DNA from: Prosthecobacter sp.
GTDB taxonomy: Bacteria; Verrucomicrobiota; Verrucomicrobiia; Verrucomicrobiales; Verrucomicrobiaceae
Length of the DNA stretch: 64,000 nt
Assembly (NCBI RefSeq): GCF_014879935.1
Contig: NZ_JACSRD010000210.1
Coordinates: 19,906 to 83,905 of the forward strand
Reading direction: 5' to 3'
In this document: positions 55,516-63,893 of the stretch, in pieces
How the letters are laid out: the number at the start of each line of letters is the position of its first letter
Numbering within the stretch: the first letter of the stretch is position 1
The notes under the pieces: generated by a model
What the model saw: the letters and a program-made list of their open reading frames with translations, nothing else
Database searches by the model: none
Told to the model about the DNA's origin: nothing
Position numbers and translations under genes: made by a program

Positions 55516-56384
55516 ACCGTCTCTTCCTGCTGTTGATCCTCGGCCTGTGCACCGGCTTCTCCGCCCATGCGCAATACGTGACCAACCTCACGCTGCAAAA
55601 AGACCACTTCCTCACCGGTGAGCCCGTCGTGGCCACCGTCACCATCATCAACCGCTCCGGCGCGGATGTGATCGTCGGCGGTCACGGTTCTCGTGACTGG
55701 TTGCAGTTTGAAATGATGGAATCGACCGGCCGTCAGCTCTCGCCCATCTCCATCGGCTCCGAGCAGCCCATCACCATGAAGGCCGGTGGCACGACCCGGC
55801 ACACCGTGGAGCTTTCCGGCGGCTACTCCACGGCCGACCTCGGCACCTTCTCCATGAAGGCGAATGTTCTGCATCCGATCACCGGCCAGTTTTATGAGTC
55901 GAACAAGGTGCGCATGACCATCACCGATTCGAAGCCAAATCTCTTCGACCAGCCCTACGGCGTGCCGGATGGCTTTCAAAACGCCGGCCGCGCACGCCGC
56001 TACCAGGTCATCCTCTATCGTGAGCTGAACGACCTGCAGCTCTACTGCCGCATCACCGATGACCGCAGCGGTGCCTACGTCGCCACCTTCGCCCTCGGCT
56101 CGGTTCTCATGGTGGCGGAGCCGCAGATCATGATCGACGTCAAAAACAAGCTGAACGTCTTCTTCCTCGTCCAGCCCTACATCTACTGCCACGTGGTCAT
56201 CAATCCTGACGGCAAGGTTTACAAGCGCAGCTACTACCGTAGTGCCGAGGACAACCGCCCGACGCTGATCATGAATCCAGCCGGTCCTCAGGTCATCGGT
56301 GGCATCTACTTCGATCCCGGCGCCAAACCTTCGACGGAGAAAAAGAAGGTCCGCAAAGCTTCCGAGCGCCCGCCTGGACTGTGA
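55512..56384 (+). CDS. Exported protein of the FGE-fusion operon, unknown
   Basis: A 290-residue protein with signal peptide MNRLFLLLILGLCTGFSAHA. Its ATG overlaps the stop of the upstream fusion gene (ATGA), indicating coupled translation. The mature part starts with an Ig-like beta domain (FLTGEPVVATVTIINRSGAD, then GFQNAGRARRYQVILYRELN). No named family. It may interact with the exported FGE-like domain of its neighbour. A short Lys-rich tail ends the protein. Confidence 0.6.
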   Translation: MNRLFLLLILGLCTGFSAHAQYVTNLTLQKDHFLTGEPVVATVTIINRSGADVIVGGHGSRDWLQFEMMESTGRQLSPISIGSEQPITMKAGGTTRHTVELSGGYSTADLGTFSMKANVLHPITGQFYESNKVRMTITDSKPNLFDQPYGVPDGFQNAGRARRYQVILYRELNDLQLYCRITDDRSGAYVATFALGSVLMVAEPQIMIDVKNKLNVFFLVQPYIYCHVVINPDGKVYKRSYYRSAEDNRPTLIMNPAGPQVIGGIYFDPGAKPSTEKKKVRKASERPPGL

Positions 56385-56409
56385 CGCCGCCGCAACTCAC
56401 GCCACCGGA

Positions 56410-56715
56410 ATGAGCACCCTCATGCAGCCGCAGATCCTCTGGGTGATCTCGATCATCGCCTCGGTGTTTCAGGTCGCGTTGATCATCAGCGCGTTCATCA
56501 ATCAGGGCATCACACCCGAGTCCGGTTTCAAGACCTGGACCCGCAAAACCTCCGTGCGGCTGACGATCTCCGCCTTGGTCGGCTTCGGCTGGGGCGGCGT
56601 GCTGGCCTTCCGCCAGAACCTGCCTCCAGATGCCGCGTTCGTCATCGCGATGGTCTCCGCGGTCGCTTTCACGGTGCTGATGACCGTGCTGCTGCGCTTT
56701 CTCATCGAAGAGTGA
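56410..56715 (+). CDS. Small membrane protein, last gene of the FGE-fusion operon
   Basis: A 101-residue protein (start MSTLMQPQ at 56410) with three membrane segments: ILWVISIIASVFQVALIISA, VRLTISALVGFGWGGVLAF and FVIAMVSAVAFTVLMTVLLR. It follows the exported protein after 25 bp on the same strand. No family recognised. Confidence 0.6.
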   Translation: MSTLMQPQILWVISIIASVFQVALIISAFINQGITPESGFKTWTRKTSVRLTISALVGFGWGGVLAFRQNLPPDAAFVIAMVSAVAFTVLMTVLLRFLIEE

Positions 56716-56765
56716 CCGCAAGACGGGCGCGAGATGCCACCAGGTGACGCGTTATGCTGCTCCTC

Positions 56766-57659
56766 ATGCGCTTCTGCCATCTCGTTTCATCATTCTTGCT
56801 TGCGTCCATCAGTGTTTCCGCCGCCGACGCGCCAAAGTGGAAGGCCCTCAAGCCGCAAACTCCCGCAGGCTTCACGTTGAAGACTCTCGTGGTCGAAAAG
56901 CACCCCGAACACGACGTGGAACTGCACGTTTACGTGCCGGATGGCGAAGGAACCTGGCCCTGCATCCTCGACATCCACGGCGGCGGCTGGAAAGCCCGTC
57001 AGGTGGAGGCGGACAAGCCGATGATGGAACGCCTCGCCCAGCGCGGCTTCGTCACCGCCCTCGTCAGCTATCGCTTGAGCACCGAGGCGAAGTACCCGGC
57101 CGCGCTTCACGACTGCAAGGCCGCGCTGCGCTGCCTCCGTGCGCATGCGAAGGAGTTGAAGCTCGATCCTGAACGCATCGGCTGCATCGGCGGCTCCGCT
57201 GGCGGCCACCTCTCCGGTTTGACCGCCATGACCTCGGGACTGGCCGAATTTGAAGGGGACGGACCTTTCAAGGACCAGTCCAGCGCCGTCAAAGCCTGCA
57301 TCGTCATGGCCGCCACGCAGGACCTCGTGGCCGCCAACACCGGGAAGAAGAATGACGGCGCGCTGCTGTTCTTCGGCGCCTACTGCGATGACAAACCGGA
57401 TCTCTACAAGGCAGCCTCTCCCATCACCCACGTTCGGGCCGGTGTGCCGCCCACCATCTTCATCGAAGGCGAAAAAGACACGCTCAAAGTCGGCCGTGCC
57501 GAGATGATGGCGAAGCTGAAGGCCCTCGGCATCAAAACCGCCGTTCACACGCTCAAAAACGCGCCGCACCCGTTCTGGATGAGCGATCCCTGGTGCGCCG
57601 AAACCGTCGAAATCGCCGCCGCCTTCTTCAAAGAGCACCTTGGCGAAAAGGAACCGTGA
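56766..57659 (+). CDS. Secreted alpha/beta-hydrolase esterase (BD-FAE-like)
   Basis: A 297-residue exported esterase. The signal peptide begins MRFCHLVSSFLLASIS at 56766; a start at 56754 is also possible. ILDIHGGGWKA is the oxyanion motif, CIGGSAGGHLSG the nucleophile elbow, FIEGEKDTL the acid region and APHPFW the histidine region, as in the HGGG esterase group used against acetylated or feruloylated polysaccharides. It is on the same strand as the preceding operon but is probably separate. Substrate unknown. Confidence 0.8.
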   Translation: MRFCHLVSSFLLASISVSAADAPKWKALKPQTPAGFTLKTLVVEKHPEHDVELHVYVPDGEGTWPCILDIHGGGWKARQVEADKPMMERLAQRGFVTALVSYRLSTEAKYPAALHDCKAALRCLRAHAKELKLDPERIGCIGGSAGGHLSGLTAMTSGLAEFEGDGPFKDQSSAVKACIVMAATQDLVAANTGKKNDGALLFFGAYCDDKPDLYKAASPITHVRAGVPPTIFIEGEKDTLKVGRAEMMAKLKALGIKTAVHTLKNAPHPFWMSDPWCAETVEIAAAFFKEHLGEKEP

Positions 57660-57689
57660 ACTGAGAACAGCGAACCGAGAACAGAAACC

Positions 57690-58052
57690 TCACTTCGTCG
57701 CCCTCGGCAGCGCCTGCACCAACAGGCTGTAGAACTCATTCTCCGCCGGCTTTTCGCCATCGCTCTTCAGGATGTTTGCCACCACACCGAGCGCCTCTTT
57801 CTGCGCCGTCTTGGTTTTAAAGGCCTGCGCCCGGGCGTTCATGTAGTCGATCATCGTCTCGTCGCTCTCCGACATCTCACGCGCACGGGCAAAGGATTCG
57901 TCGATGAACAGGCTCTTCGGATGCTTCGAGTCCCAGCCTTCCGCGATGAAGGCGGACTCCAGCAGCCGCTCCTCCGTGAGCGAGATGTGGGCGTCGGCAT
58001 AAATCGAGAGTGTCAGGAGATCAAAGAGGGCTTCGCGTTCGGTTTGTGTCAT
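57690..58052 (-). CDS. TerB-like protein
   Basis: A 120-residue helical protein, start MTQTEREALFDLLTLSIYAD. The pattern fits the TerB-like fold (a helical metal-binding domain named for tellurite resistance), with ADAHISLTEERLLESAFIA as the EF-like turn. No other ter genes are nearby, so tellurite resistance is not implied. It lies between the esterase and mutS, convergent with the former and divergent from the latter. Confidence 0.55.
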   Translation of the reverse strand: MTQTEREALFDLLTLSIYADAHISLTEERLLESAFIAEGWDSKHPKSLFIDESFARAREMSESDETMIDYMNARAQAFKTKTAQKEALGVVANILKSDGEKPAENEFYSLLVQALPRATK

Positions 58053-58152
58053 GGCGGGATATTGCCAGCAAACGCCGCTCAAACTCAAGAATTACTTCGC
58101 ACGACTCCCGCCTTGACCATTCCCCGCCGCTCTTGACCTCTTGACGCCCTCC

Positions 58153-60657
58153 ATGTCCGACGCCGCCACCACTCCCATGATGAAGCAATACCTCGCCATC
58201 CGGCGGGAGCTTCCGGAGGATGTGCTGCTGTTTTTCCGCCTGGGGGACTTTTATGAGCTGTTCTTCGAGGACGCGAAGGTCGCCTCGCCCATCCTGAATG
58301 TGGCGCTGACGAAACGAAACGCGGTGCCGATGTGCGGCGTGCCGCATCATTCGTCGCAGGGCTACATCGCGAAGCTCATCAAGGCCGGCAAACGCGTCGC
58401 CATCGCCGAGCAGACGACCGATCCGGTGCCGGGGAAGATCGTCGAGCGGGCCGTGTCGCAGATCCTCAGCGCGGGCACGATCAATGACCTCAATTTGCTC
58501 GACTCGAACCGCCCGAACTACCTCGCCGCGGTGTTTCGCGATGGGAAGAAATTCGGCCTCGCTTATGTCGATCACACCACCGGCGAGTTCGAAGTGGCCG
58601 AGTTCAAGGACACCACCGAGCTCGCGGATGAGTTGGAGCGTCTCCAGGCCAGTGAAATCCTCCACAGCGACGATCAGCGCGACGTGATCGAGGCGCTCGG
58701 CAGCCCGGCCTGTGCGCAGGCGGTGGAGAGTTACCTGTTTTTGCTCGATCAGGCGCAGCACAGCCTCACGCAGCACTTCAAAGTGCAGTCGCTCGATGGC
58801 TTCGGCTGTCAGGGGCTCAGCGCCGCGCTGTGTGCCGCCGGCTGCATCCTGCAATACCTGCAATTCCAGCTCCGCCGCAGCGTCGAGCACATCCAGCGCC
58901 TGCGCGTCGCGCAAACGAGCGACGTGGTGCTCATCGACGCCGCCAGCCAGAGCCACCTCGAGCTCGTCAGCGCCCGCGGCGGCAACGCGCACACGCTTTT
59001 GAGCGCCCTCGACCGCACCTGCACGCCCATGGGCGGCCGCAAGCTCCGCCACTGGGTCCTCCACCCGCTGCGCGATCTCGACACGCTCACGCAACGCCAG
59101 GACATGATCGCCGCCTTCCTCGATGAGCCCATGCTCCTCAGCCAGGTGCGCACGCTGCTCAAAGAAGTGCGTGATCTGGAACGCACCAGCAGCCGTCTGA
59201 GCCAAGGCAGCGGCAATGGGCGTGATTTGCAGGCTTTGGCGGTGTCTTTGGAGGTGGTGCCTTCACTCAAAGATCTGCTCACCTCTCTTGAGTCGCTTCA
59301 GTCTCTTTCGTCCCTCCTTCCGCGCCTCCACGACCTCACCGCGCTCTCTTCCGAAATCCAACGCGCCATCGTCGATGAACCGCCCATGCAGATCAAAGAA
59401 GGCGGCGTCTTTCGCGAGGGCTGGCTGCCGGAGCTCGACGAGCTTCGCAATGCCTCCACGCTCGGCCGGCAGTGGATCGCGGATTTGCAGGCGCGGGAGA
59501 TCGAGCGGACGGGCATCAAGAGCCTCAAGATCAAATACAACGCCGTCTTCGGTTACTTCATCGAGATCACCAAGGCGAACGTCGGCAGCGTGCCCGCCGA
59601 CTACCACCGCAAGCAGACCACCGTCAACGGCGAGCGCTACATCACCGACGAGTTGAAGCGCATGGAGGACAAGATCCTCGGCAGCGAGGAGCGCAGCAAG
59701 GCGCTGGAATACGAGCAGTTCATCGAGCTGCGCGGCCGCGTGCTGCAGCATCTCGCGCAGATCCAGGAGACCGCGGAGACCATCGCCGTGCTCGATTCAC
59801 TCGCCTCGCTCGCCGAGACCGCGCGTCTTTTCAATTACACGCGCCCCGTGCTCAATGAGACGCGGAATCTCTTCATCCGCGACGGCCGCCATCCCGTGCT
59901 CGATCAGAATCTCACCAGCGGCGAGCGCTTCGTGCCGAATGACATCACGCTCGAGCCCGAGGAGAGCCGCCTCATCCTCATCACCGGCCCGAACATGGCC
60001 GGTAAGAGCACGTATTTGCGCATGACCGCGCTGCTCACGCTCATGGCGCAGATTGGTAGCTTCCTGCCCGTCGCCAGCGCGGAGATCGGGCTCGTCGATC
60101 GTATCTTCACCCGCATCGGCGCCAGCGACGACATCGCACGCGGCCAGAGCACCTTCATGGTCGAGATGAACGAGACCGCGCTCATCCTCAACAACGCCAC
60201 CGAGCGCTCATTGGTCATCCTCGACGAGATCGGCCGCGGCACGAGCACCTTCGACGGCCTCAGCATCGCCTGGAGCGTCGCCGAGCATCTGCATGACAAG
60301 GTGGGCGCGCGCACGCTCTTCGCCACGCACTACCACGAGATCACCGCGCTCGCGCAGAGCCGCACCGCCGTGAAGAACTACAACGTCGCCGTGAAGGAGT
60401 GGAACCATCAGATCATCTTCCTCCACAAGATCCTCCCCGGCTCCGCCGAAAAAAGCTACGGCATCCAGGTCGCGAGACTCGCCGGCCTCCCCGAAAACGT
60501 CATCGACCGCGCCAAGGAAGTCCTCCACCAACTCGAATCCGGCCACCAACCCGCCGAAAGCGTCCAAGAAGTCCCCGTGGCAACGAGCGTGCCCGCGAAG
60601 ACCCGGAAGAAGCCGCGCAGTGATGAGGACGCGGGGCAGATGAGTTTGTTTGGGTGA
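58153..60657 (+). CDS. mutS: DNA mismatch repair protein MutS
   Basis: MutS recognises mismatches and starts repair with MutL. The 834-residue protein has the N-terminal mismatch-binding motif LFFRLGDFYELFFEDA (with the Phe-x-Glu stacking and hydrogen-bond pair), the connector and lever helices, and the ATPase: Walker A TGPNMAGKSTYLRM near 610-620, Walker B LVILDEIGRGTSTFDGL near 687, and ATHYHEITAL. The last residues QMSLFG fit a beta-clamp-binding motif. The start MSDAATTP at 58153 is chosen over the TTG 58141. No mutL follows; the next genes have clearly lower GC. Confidence 0.97.
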   Translation: MSDAATTPMMKQYLAIRRELPEDVLLFFRLGDFYELFFEDAKVASPILNVALTKRNAVPMCGVPHHSSQGYIAKLIKAGKRVAIAEQTTDPVPGKIVERAVSQILSAGTINDLNLLDSNRPNYLAAVFRDGKKFGLAYVDHTTGEFEVAEFKDTTELADELERLQASEILHSDDQRDVIEALGSPACAQAVESYLFLLDQAQHSLTQHFKVQSLDGFGCQGLSAALCAAGCILQYLQFQLRRSVEHIQRLRVAQTSDVVLIDAASQSHLELVSARGGNAHTLLSALDRTCTPMGGRKLRHWVLHPLRDLDTLTQRQDMIAAFLDEPMLLSQVRTLLKEVRDLERTSSRLSQGSGNGRDLQALAVSLEVVPSLKDLLTSLESLQSLSSLLPRLHDLTALSSEIQRAIVDEPPMQIKEGGVFREGWLPELDELRNASTLGRQWIADLQAREIERTGIKSLKIKYNAVFGYFIEITKANVGSVPADYHRKQTTVNGERYITDELKRMEDKILGSEERSKALEYEQFIELRGRVLQHLAQIQETAETIAVLDSLASLAETARLFNYTRPVLNETRNLFIRDGRHPVLDQNLTSGERFVPNDITLEPEESRLILITGPNMAGKSTYLRMTALLTLMAQIGSFLPVASAEIGLVDRIFTRIGASDDIARGQSTFMVEMNETALILNNATERSLVILDEIGRGTSTFDGLSIAWSVAEHLHDKVGARTLFATHYHEITALAQSRTAVKNYNVAVKEWNHQIIFLHKILPGSAEKSYGIQVARLAGLPENVIDRAKEVLHQLESGHQPAESVQEVPVATSVPAKTRKKPRSDEDAGQMSLFG

Positions 60658-60704
60658 GGAAAATGACCGTGACTCTGTTGGACGTTTAACTATTCTCGCA
60701 ACCA

Positions 60705-61463
60705 ATGAAACAAAATCAGCTTCGTCTAGATTCTCCACCAATTGTCGAAGCGGTGGTGGACATCGATTGTGACATGCCGCCCAAATTTGATTTGGCTTCT
60801 TTAGAGGCTGCTTCCAAAGAAGCCTATAAACCTCGTTATCCACACTTTCAGCTCCGGTTGATGGAGGAGTTTCAAATTAAGGCTGAGGAAAATGGACCAT
60901 CAGTGCAAAATCGGAAGCGAGCTGTTCAAGCGTTCCAATTTCGACAGGTTGATCAAGCTCAACTTGTTCAGGTCAGGTCTCAGGGGTTTTCGTTTAACCG
61001 TCTCAAACCCTACACAACGTTGACGGATTATTTGGAGGAGATCGAGTCGTGTTGGAGAAAGTTTGTGGAGATTGCGAACCCCGTTCAGATCAGGTCTGTT
61101 AGGATGCGATATATCAATCGCATCTTGCTGCCACTCGTAAATGACGCTTTGGAGTTCAACGACTACATCAAAGCTTGCCCTCAATTACCTGAAAACAGCA
61201 ACCTCGCTTTTGTAGGCTTTCTGAACCAGCACTCTGCTGTGGAGCTTGCCACTGGTAACGAGGTAACCATCGTGCTCACAACCCAAGCACCTGAAAATGA
61301 CCAACTGCCGATCATCTTCGATCTCACGGTTTGTTCGCAAAGAAGCGGCGAAGTTGAAAATTGGGGCTGGATTCTCGAGCAGATTCTGTCATTAAGAAGT
61401 CTCAAGAACCGTATTTTCGAGAACACCCTCACCGAAAAATGCCTGAACCTGTTTCGACATTAA
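60705..61463 (+). CDS. TIGR04255-family protein
   Basis: A 252-residue soluble protein. Family signs are the opening LDSPPIVEAVVDIDC, the central FSFNRLKPYTTLTDYLEEIE and SVRMRYINRILLP, and a C-terminal segment with ENTLTEKCLNLF. TIGR04255 proteins are sporadic in distribution and have no established function. It begins a three-gene, same-strand set whose members overlap (25 and 29 bp) and whose GC is much lower than mutS before it. That strongly suggests transfer as a unit. A role in a phage-defence or toxin-like cassette is conjecture. Confidence 0.7.
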   Translation: MKQNQLRLDSPPIVEAVVDIDCDMPPKFDLASLEAASKEAYKPRYPHFQLRLMEEFQIKAEENGPSVQNRKRAVQAFQFRQVDQAQLVQVRSQGFSFNRLKPYTTLTDYLEEIESCWRKFVEIANPVQIRSVRMRYINRILLPLVNDALEFNDYIKACPQLPENSNLAFVGFLNQHSAVELATGNEVTIVLTTQAPENDQLPIIFDLTVCSQRSGEVENWGWILEQILSLRSLKNRIFENTLTEKCLNLFRH

Positions 61464-61984
61464 GTTTAATGTTTGTGGGCTACGCGGCCATTCAGCCGTT
61501 TGCTCGCCGGGGCACTGCTGTGTCATCTGAGGCACAAGCGGTTCGTCGCGCAGCTTCTGCAGTTGTTTCTAGCGCAGAACGTTCAGAATCATTGTTTGGA
61601 GAGAAAGCCGAATTGATATCCCAGTTGTGGACGCTCTATGACGAGTGTTCCCAACATGATTGGGATGGTAGCAATGCGATGCCAATGAGTGGAATTGCGG
61701 CAGCAGCCACTGCTGAATTCATCAAGGTGCTTCCTTCCGGAGTGCCTCTCCCAGAACTCGCTCCAGAACCAGATGGGGCTATTTCTTTAGATTGGATCGT
61801 CTCCAAGCGGCGCGTGTTTTCCGTTAGCATTGGAACCTCGGCCAGGTTGTCTTTCTCGTGGCTGGATGGTGCCGATAGTGGCTACGCTGTAGCACGATTT
61901 GATGGGATGCAGGTTCCTCAGCGCATCTTGGAAGGAATCAGTGCAATTTTGGGCCATGAGAATGCTTCCATCCGGTTTGCCTGA
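61439..61984 (+). CDS. Second gene of the TIGR04255 cassette, unknown
   Basis: A 181-residue protein starting MPEPVSTLSL 25 bp inside the end of the upstream gene. The N-terminal 40 residues are Ala-rich; LISQLWTLYDECSQHDWDGS looks helical, and a C-terminal alpha/beta part contains LDWIVSKRRVFSVSIGTSARLS-like strands. No named family. The overlap on both sides indicates tight coupling with its neighbours. Confidence 0.6.
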   Translation: MPEPVSTLSLMFVGYAAIQPFARRGTAVSSEAQAVRRAASAVVSSAERSESLFGEKAELISQLWTLYDECSQHDWDGSNAMPMSGIAAAATAEFIKVLPSGVPLPELAPEPDGAISLDWIVSKRRVFSVSIGTSARLSFSWLDGADSGYAVARFDGMQVPQRILEGISAILGHENASIRFA

Positions 61985-62366
61985 TCATGTAAGTGATCCA
62001 GAGTGCGTCTCAAGGTTTCTGACCTCGAGCAGTCAGTTCAACTCTACAATGGTCAAACCCGCTGCGTTCTTGCCCCATCCGGTTCATCGTAATTCGTCGG
62101 TGTTTCGAATTGGCGAAGATCCAGAGCAATTGCGCAAGGTGTGGCAGGAAACGACTTCTGGGGAGCGTCAGCTTAAAGCTGTAGCCATCGTGAATGTATC
62201 GGAGGTGCGTCGAGCTCAGCTTGATGTTGTTGCCGAAGAGCCTCCGCCTAAACATGCGAATATTGAAGGATGGCCATGGGTGGAAAGTGATCCTGAACTT
62301 CAGAAGGCACGGCAAAAAGACTTGGCTACTCAGGTTGCCAGTTGCGCCCAGTTGGTAGTTCTTTGA
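61956..62366 (+). CDS. Third gene of the TIGR04255 cassette, unknown
   Basis: A 136-residue protein overlapping the previous gene by 29 bp (starts at 61956 or 61962). The middle contains the pattern SRFLTSSSQFN, VKPAAFLPHP and SVFRIGEDPEQLRKVW. I associate this layout with small proteins found beside TIGR04255 genes, though I cannot confirm it here. C-terminal EGWPWVESDPELQKARQ is polar. Function unknown. Confidence 0.55.
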   Translation: MRMLPSGLPDHVSDPECVSRFLTSSSQFNSTMVKPAAFLPHPVHRNSSVFRIGEDPEQLRKVWQETTSGERQLKAVAIVNVSEVRRAQLDVVAEEPPPKHANIEGWPWVESDPELQKARQKDLATQVASCAQLVVL

Positions 62367-62381
62367 AGAATGTAGGCTTCC

Positions 62382-62432
62382 GGAAATGACTTCAAGAAAA
62401 TCATCCCGGCCGCAACTGTCTGACAAAATGGC
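62382..62432. repeat. Direct repeat A, upstream copy
   Basis: Contains GGAAATGACTTCA and the identical 17-bp core GCAACTGTCTGACAAAA (62412-62428). A shorter copy lies at 62625-62662. The two bracket a 192-bp segment with a broken antitoxin gene. Confidence 0.6.
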
Positions 62433-62517
62433 TGTAACTCTCTTGTCATAGCCGAGCACACGAGGAAGCCGGGCCGTTGGAGCTTGCCCGGCGCAGGCGA
62501 AGGCATCCGAGGGTCCC

Positions 62518-62640
62518 ATGACGGCCACCCTGACCGCCCCGGTCGAAGCCTTGCTCCGCGAGCAGGTCGCCAACGGTCACTTTCCAAGCATGGATCGGGT
62601 CTTGGAAGTCGCGGTGAAGACCGGGGAAATGACGTCAGGC
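62518..62640 (+). pseudogene. Truncated ParD-like antitoxin remnant
   Basis: ATG at 62518 opens MTATLTAPVEALLREQVANG followed by HFPSMDRVLEVAVKT, the pattern of a ribbon-helix-helix ParD-type antitoxin N-terminus. It is cut at the downstream direct repeat near 62625, and the remaining codons (to 62724) are repeat-derived. No toxin gene follows. Confidence 0.5.
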
Positions 62641-62662
62641 TGCAACTGTCTGACAAAACGGC
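62625..62662. repeat. Direct repeat A, downstream copy
   Basis: Contains GGAAATGACGTCA and the same 17-bp core (62642-62658) as the upstream copy, with about 13 bp fewer between the two blocks. It truncates the ParD-like frame. Confidence 0.6.
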
Positions 62663-62666
62663 ACCC

Positions 62667-62708
62667 GGAAAAGAATGCCAGGAAAAGAATGCCAGGAAAA
62701 GAATGCCA
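62667..62708 (+). repeat. Three tandem 14-bp repeats
   Basis: GGAAAAGAATGCCA occurs three times without gaps at 62667, 62681 and 62695, and is followed by a partial GGCATTC. It lies about 50 bp before the RAYT start and may be its binding or replication-slippage site. Confidence 0.7.
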
Positions 62709-62756
62709 GGCATTCAGTGCTTGACCGCCACCTCATTTTGACCATTGTCTCCCTCC

Positions 62757-63893
62757 ATGAAGACCTCAAAAAGCCCTGAGAACCAATCGATTCCCTTGGA
62801 GGAGCAGCTTGTCGGCATCAATGCCAAAACTGCTCCCTATCCCGCCGCGCGGTCTTGGTCGGGCGGCAGGCGGCGGATTCTGGGGAAGGGACCGCTGGAG
62901 AGCTACACCTACCACGTCATGTCCCGCACATGCGGAGGGGAGGTGTTTTGGGATGACGTGGAGAAGGAGGCGTTGCGACGCCTGCTCTGGAAGATGGCCG
63001 AGTTCTCGGGGGTGCGACTGGTGACTTACTGCATCATGGGCAATCACTTTCATGCGCTCGTGGACGTGCCGAAGCGCGAGATCTGGCTGGAGCGCTTCGT
63101 GGGAGTGGGCGGCGAGGAAAAGCTCTTCGAGCACCTGCGCACGCTCTACAGCAGGGAATTCGTCGGCCTGCTGAGGCAGGAGATCGGGGAACTGCGGCGG
63201 CTGGGCATGCACACGCTGGCTTCGGCGAAACTGGAGGCGATCAAGAAGCGCTTCTGCGACCTCTCAATCTTTGTGAAGGAGGTCAAAGAACGCTACAGCC
63301 GCTGGTTCAACAAGCGGCGCGGGCGAAAAGGCACGCTGTGGATGGACCGCTACAAAAGCGTCATGGTAGAGGGCAAAGGCGAGCCGCTGCACACCATGGC
63401 TGCGTATATCGATCTCAATCCGGTGCGTGCGGGCTTGGTAAAAGACCCCAAGGACTATCGCTGGTGCGGCTACGCGGAGGCGGTCAGCGGCAGCCGCCGG
63501 GCGCAGCGCGGGCTGAGCAAGGTGACGGCGAAGCCAGTGGATGGCTGGGAAGCGGCTGGCGGAGCGGAGGCGTATCGTTGCCTGTTGTTTTCGACTGGTG
63601 TGGAAGTCAAAGACGCGCAGAACGAGAATGCGGTGCGCCAGGGCGTGACGGCAGAGGAGGCGCGGCAGGTGCTCAAGGAGAAAGGCAGGCTGAGCAACAC
63701 CGAAATGGTGCGGCTGCGAGTGCGCTACTTTAGCGATGGTCTAGTGCTGGGAAGCAAAAAGTTCGTGGAAACCGTCTTCATCGAAAACCGCGATAAATTC
63801 GGCCCCAAACGCCGGGATGGCGCGCGAAGGATCGCAGAGAGTGCGGGAGGATTGTTCGCCCTGCGACGCTTGAGAAAACGTTCAGTCGGCTGA
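62757..63893 (+). CDS. REP-associated tyrosine transposase (RAYT, Y1/HUH superfamily)
   Basis: A single-domain HUH endonuclease related to IS200/IS605 transposases, normally domesticated and tied to REP palindromes. The 378-residue protein (start MKTSKSPEN at 62757) has YTYHVMSRTCGGEVFW, the HUH motif CIMGNHFHALVDVP, and the catalytic tyrosine region with YIDLNPVRAGLVKDPKDYRW. A C-terminal extension of about 120 residues follows. Several candidate substrates lie in this window (4298-4626, 4712-4759, 27244-27360, 42017-42072), but none flanks this gene directly. Domain call is firm, mobility is not shown. Confidence 0.88.
   Translation: MKTSKSPENQSIPLEEQLVGINAKTAPYPAARSWSGGRRRILGKGPLESYTYHVMSRTCGGEVFWDDVEKEALRRLLWKMAEFSGVRLVTYCIMGNHFHALVDVPKREIWLERFVGVGGEEKLFEHLRTLYSREFVGLLRQEIGELRRLGMHTLASAKLEAIKKRFCDLSIFVKEVKERYSRWFNKRRGRKGTLWMDRYKSVMVEGKGEPLHTMAAYIDLNPVRAGLVKDPKDYRWCGYAEAVSGSRRAQRGLSKVTAKPVDGWEAAGGAEAYRCLLFSTGVEVKDAQNENAVRQGVTAEEARQVLKEKGRLSNTEMVRLRVRYFSDGLVLGSKKFVETVFIENRDKFGPKRRDGARRIAESAGGLFALRRLRKRSVG

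Noticed and set aside
62667..62708. Possible CRISPR array
   Set aside because: Only three contiguous 14-bp units without spacers and no cas genes in the window.
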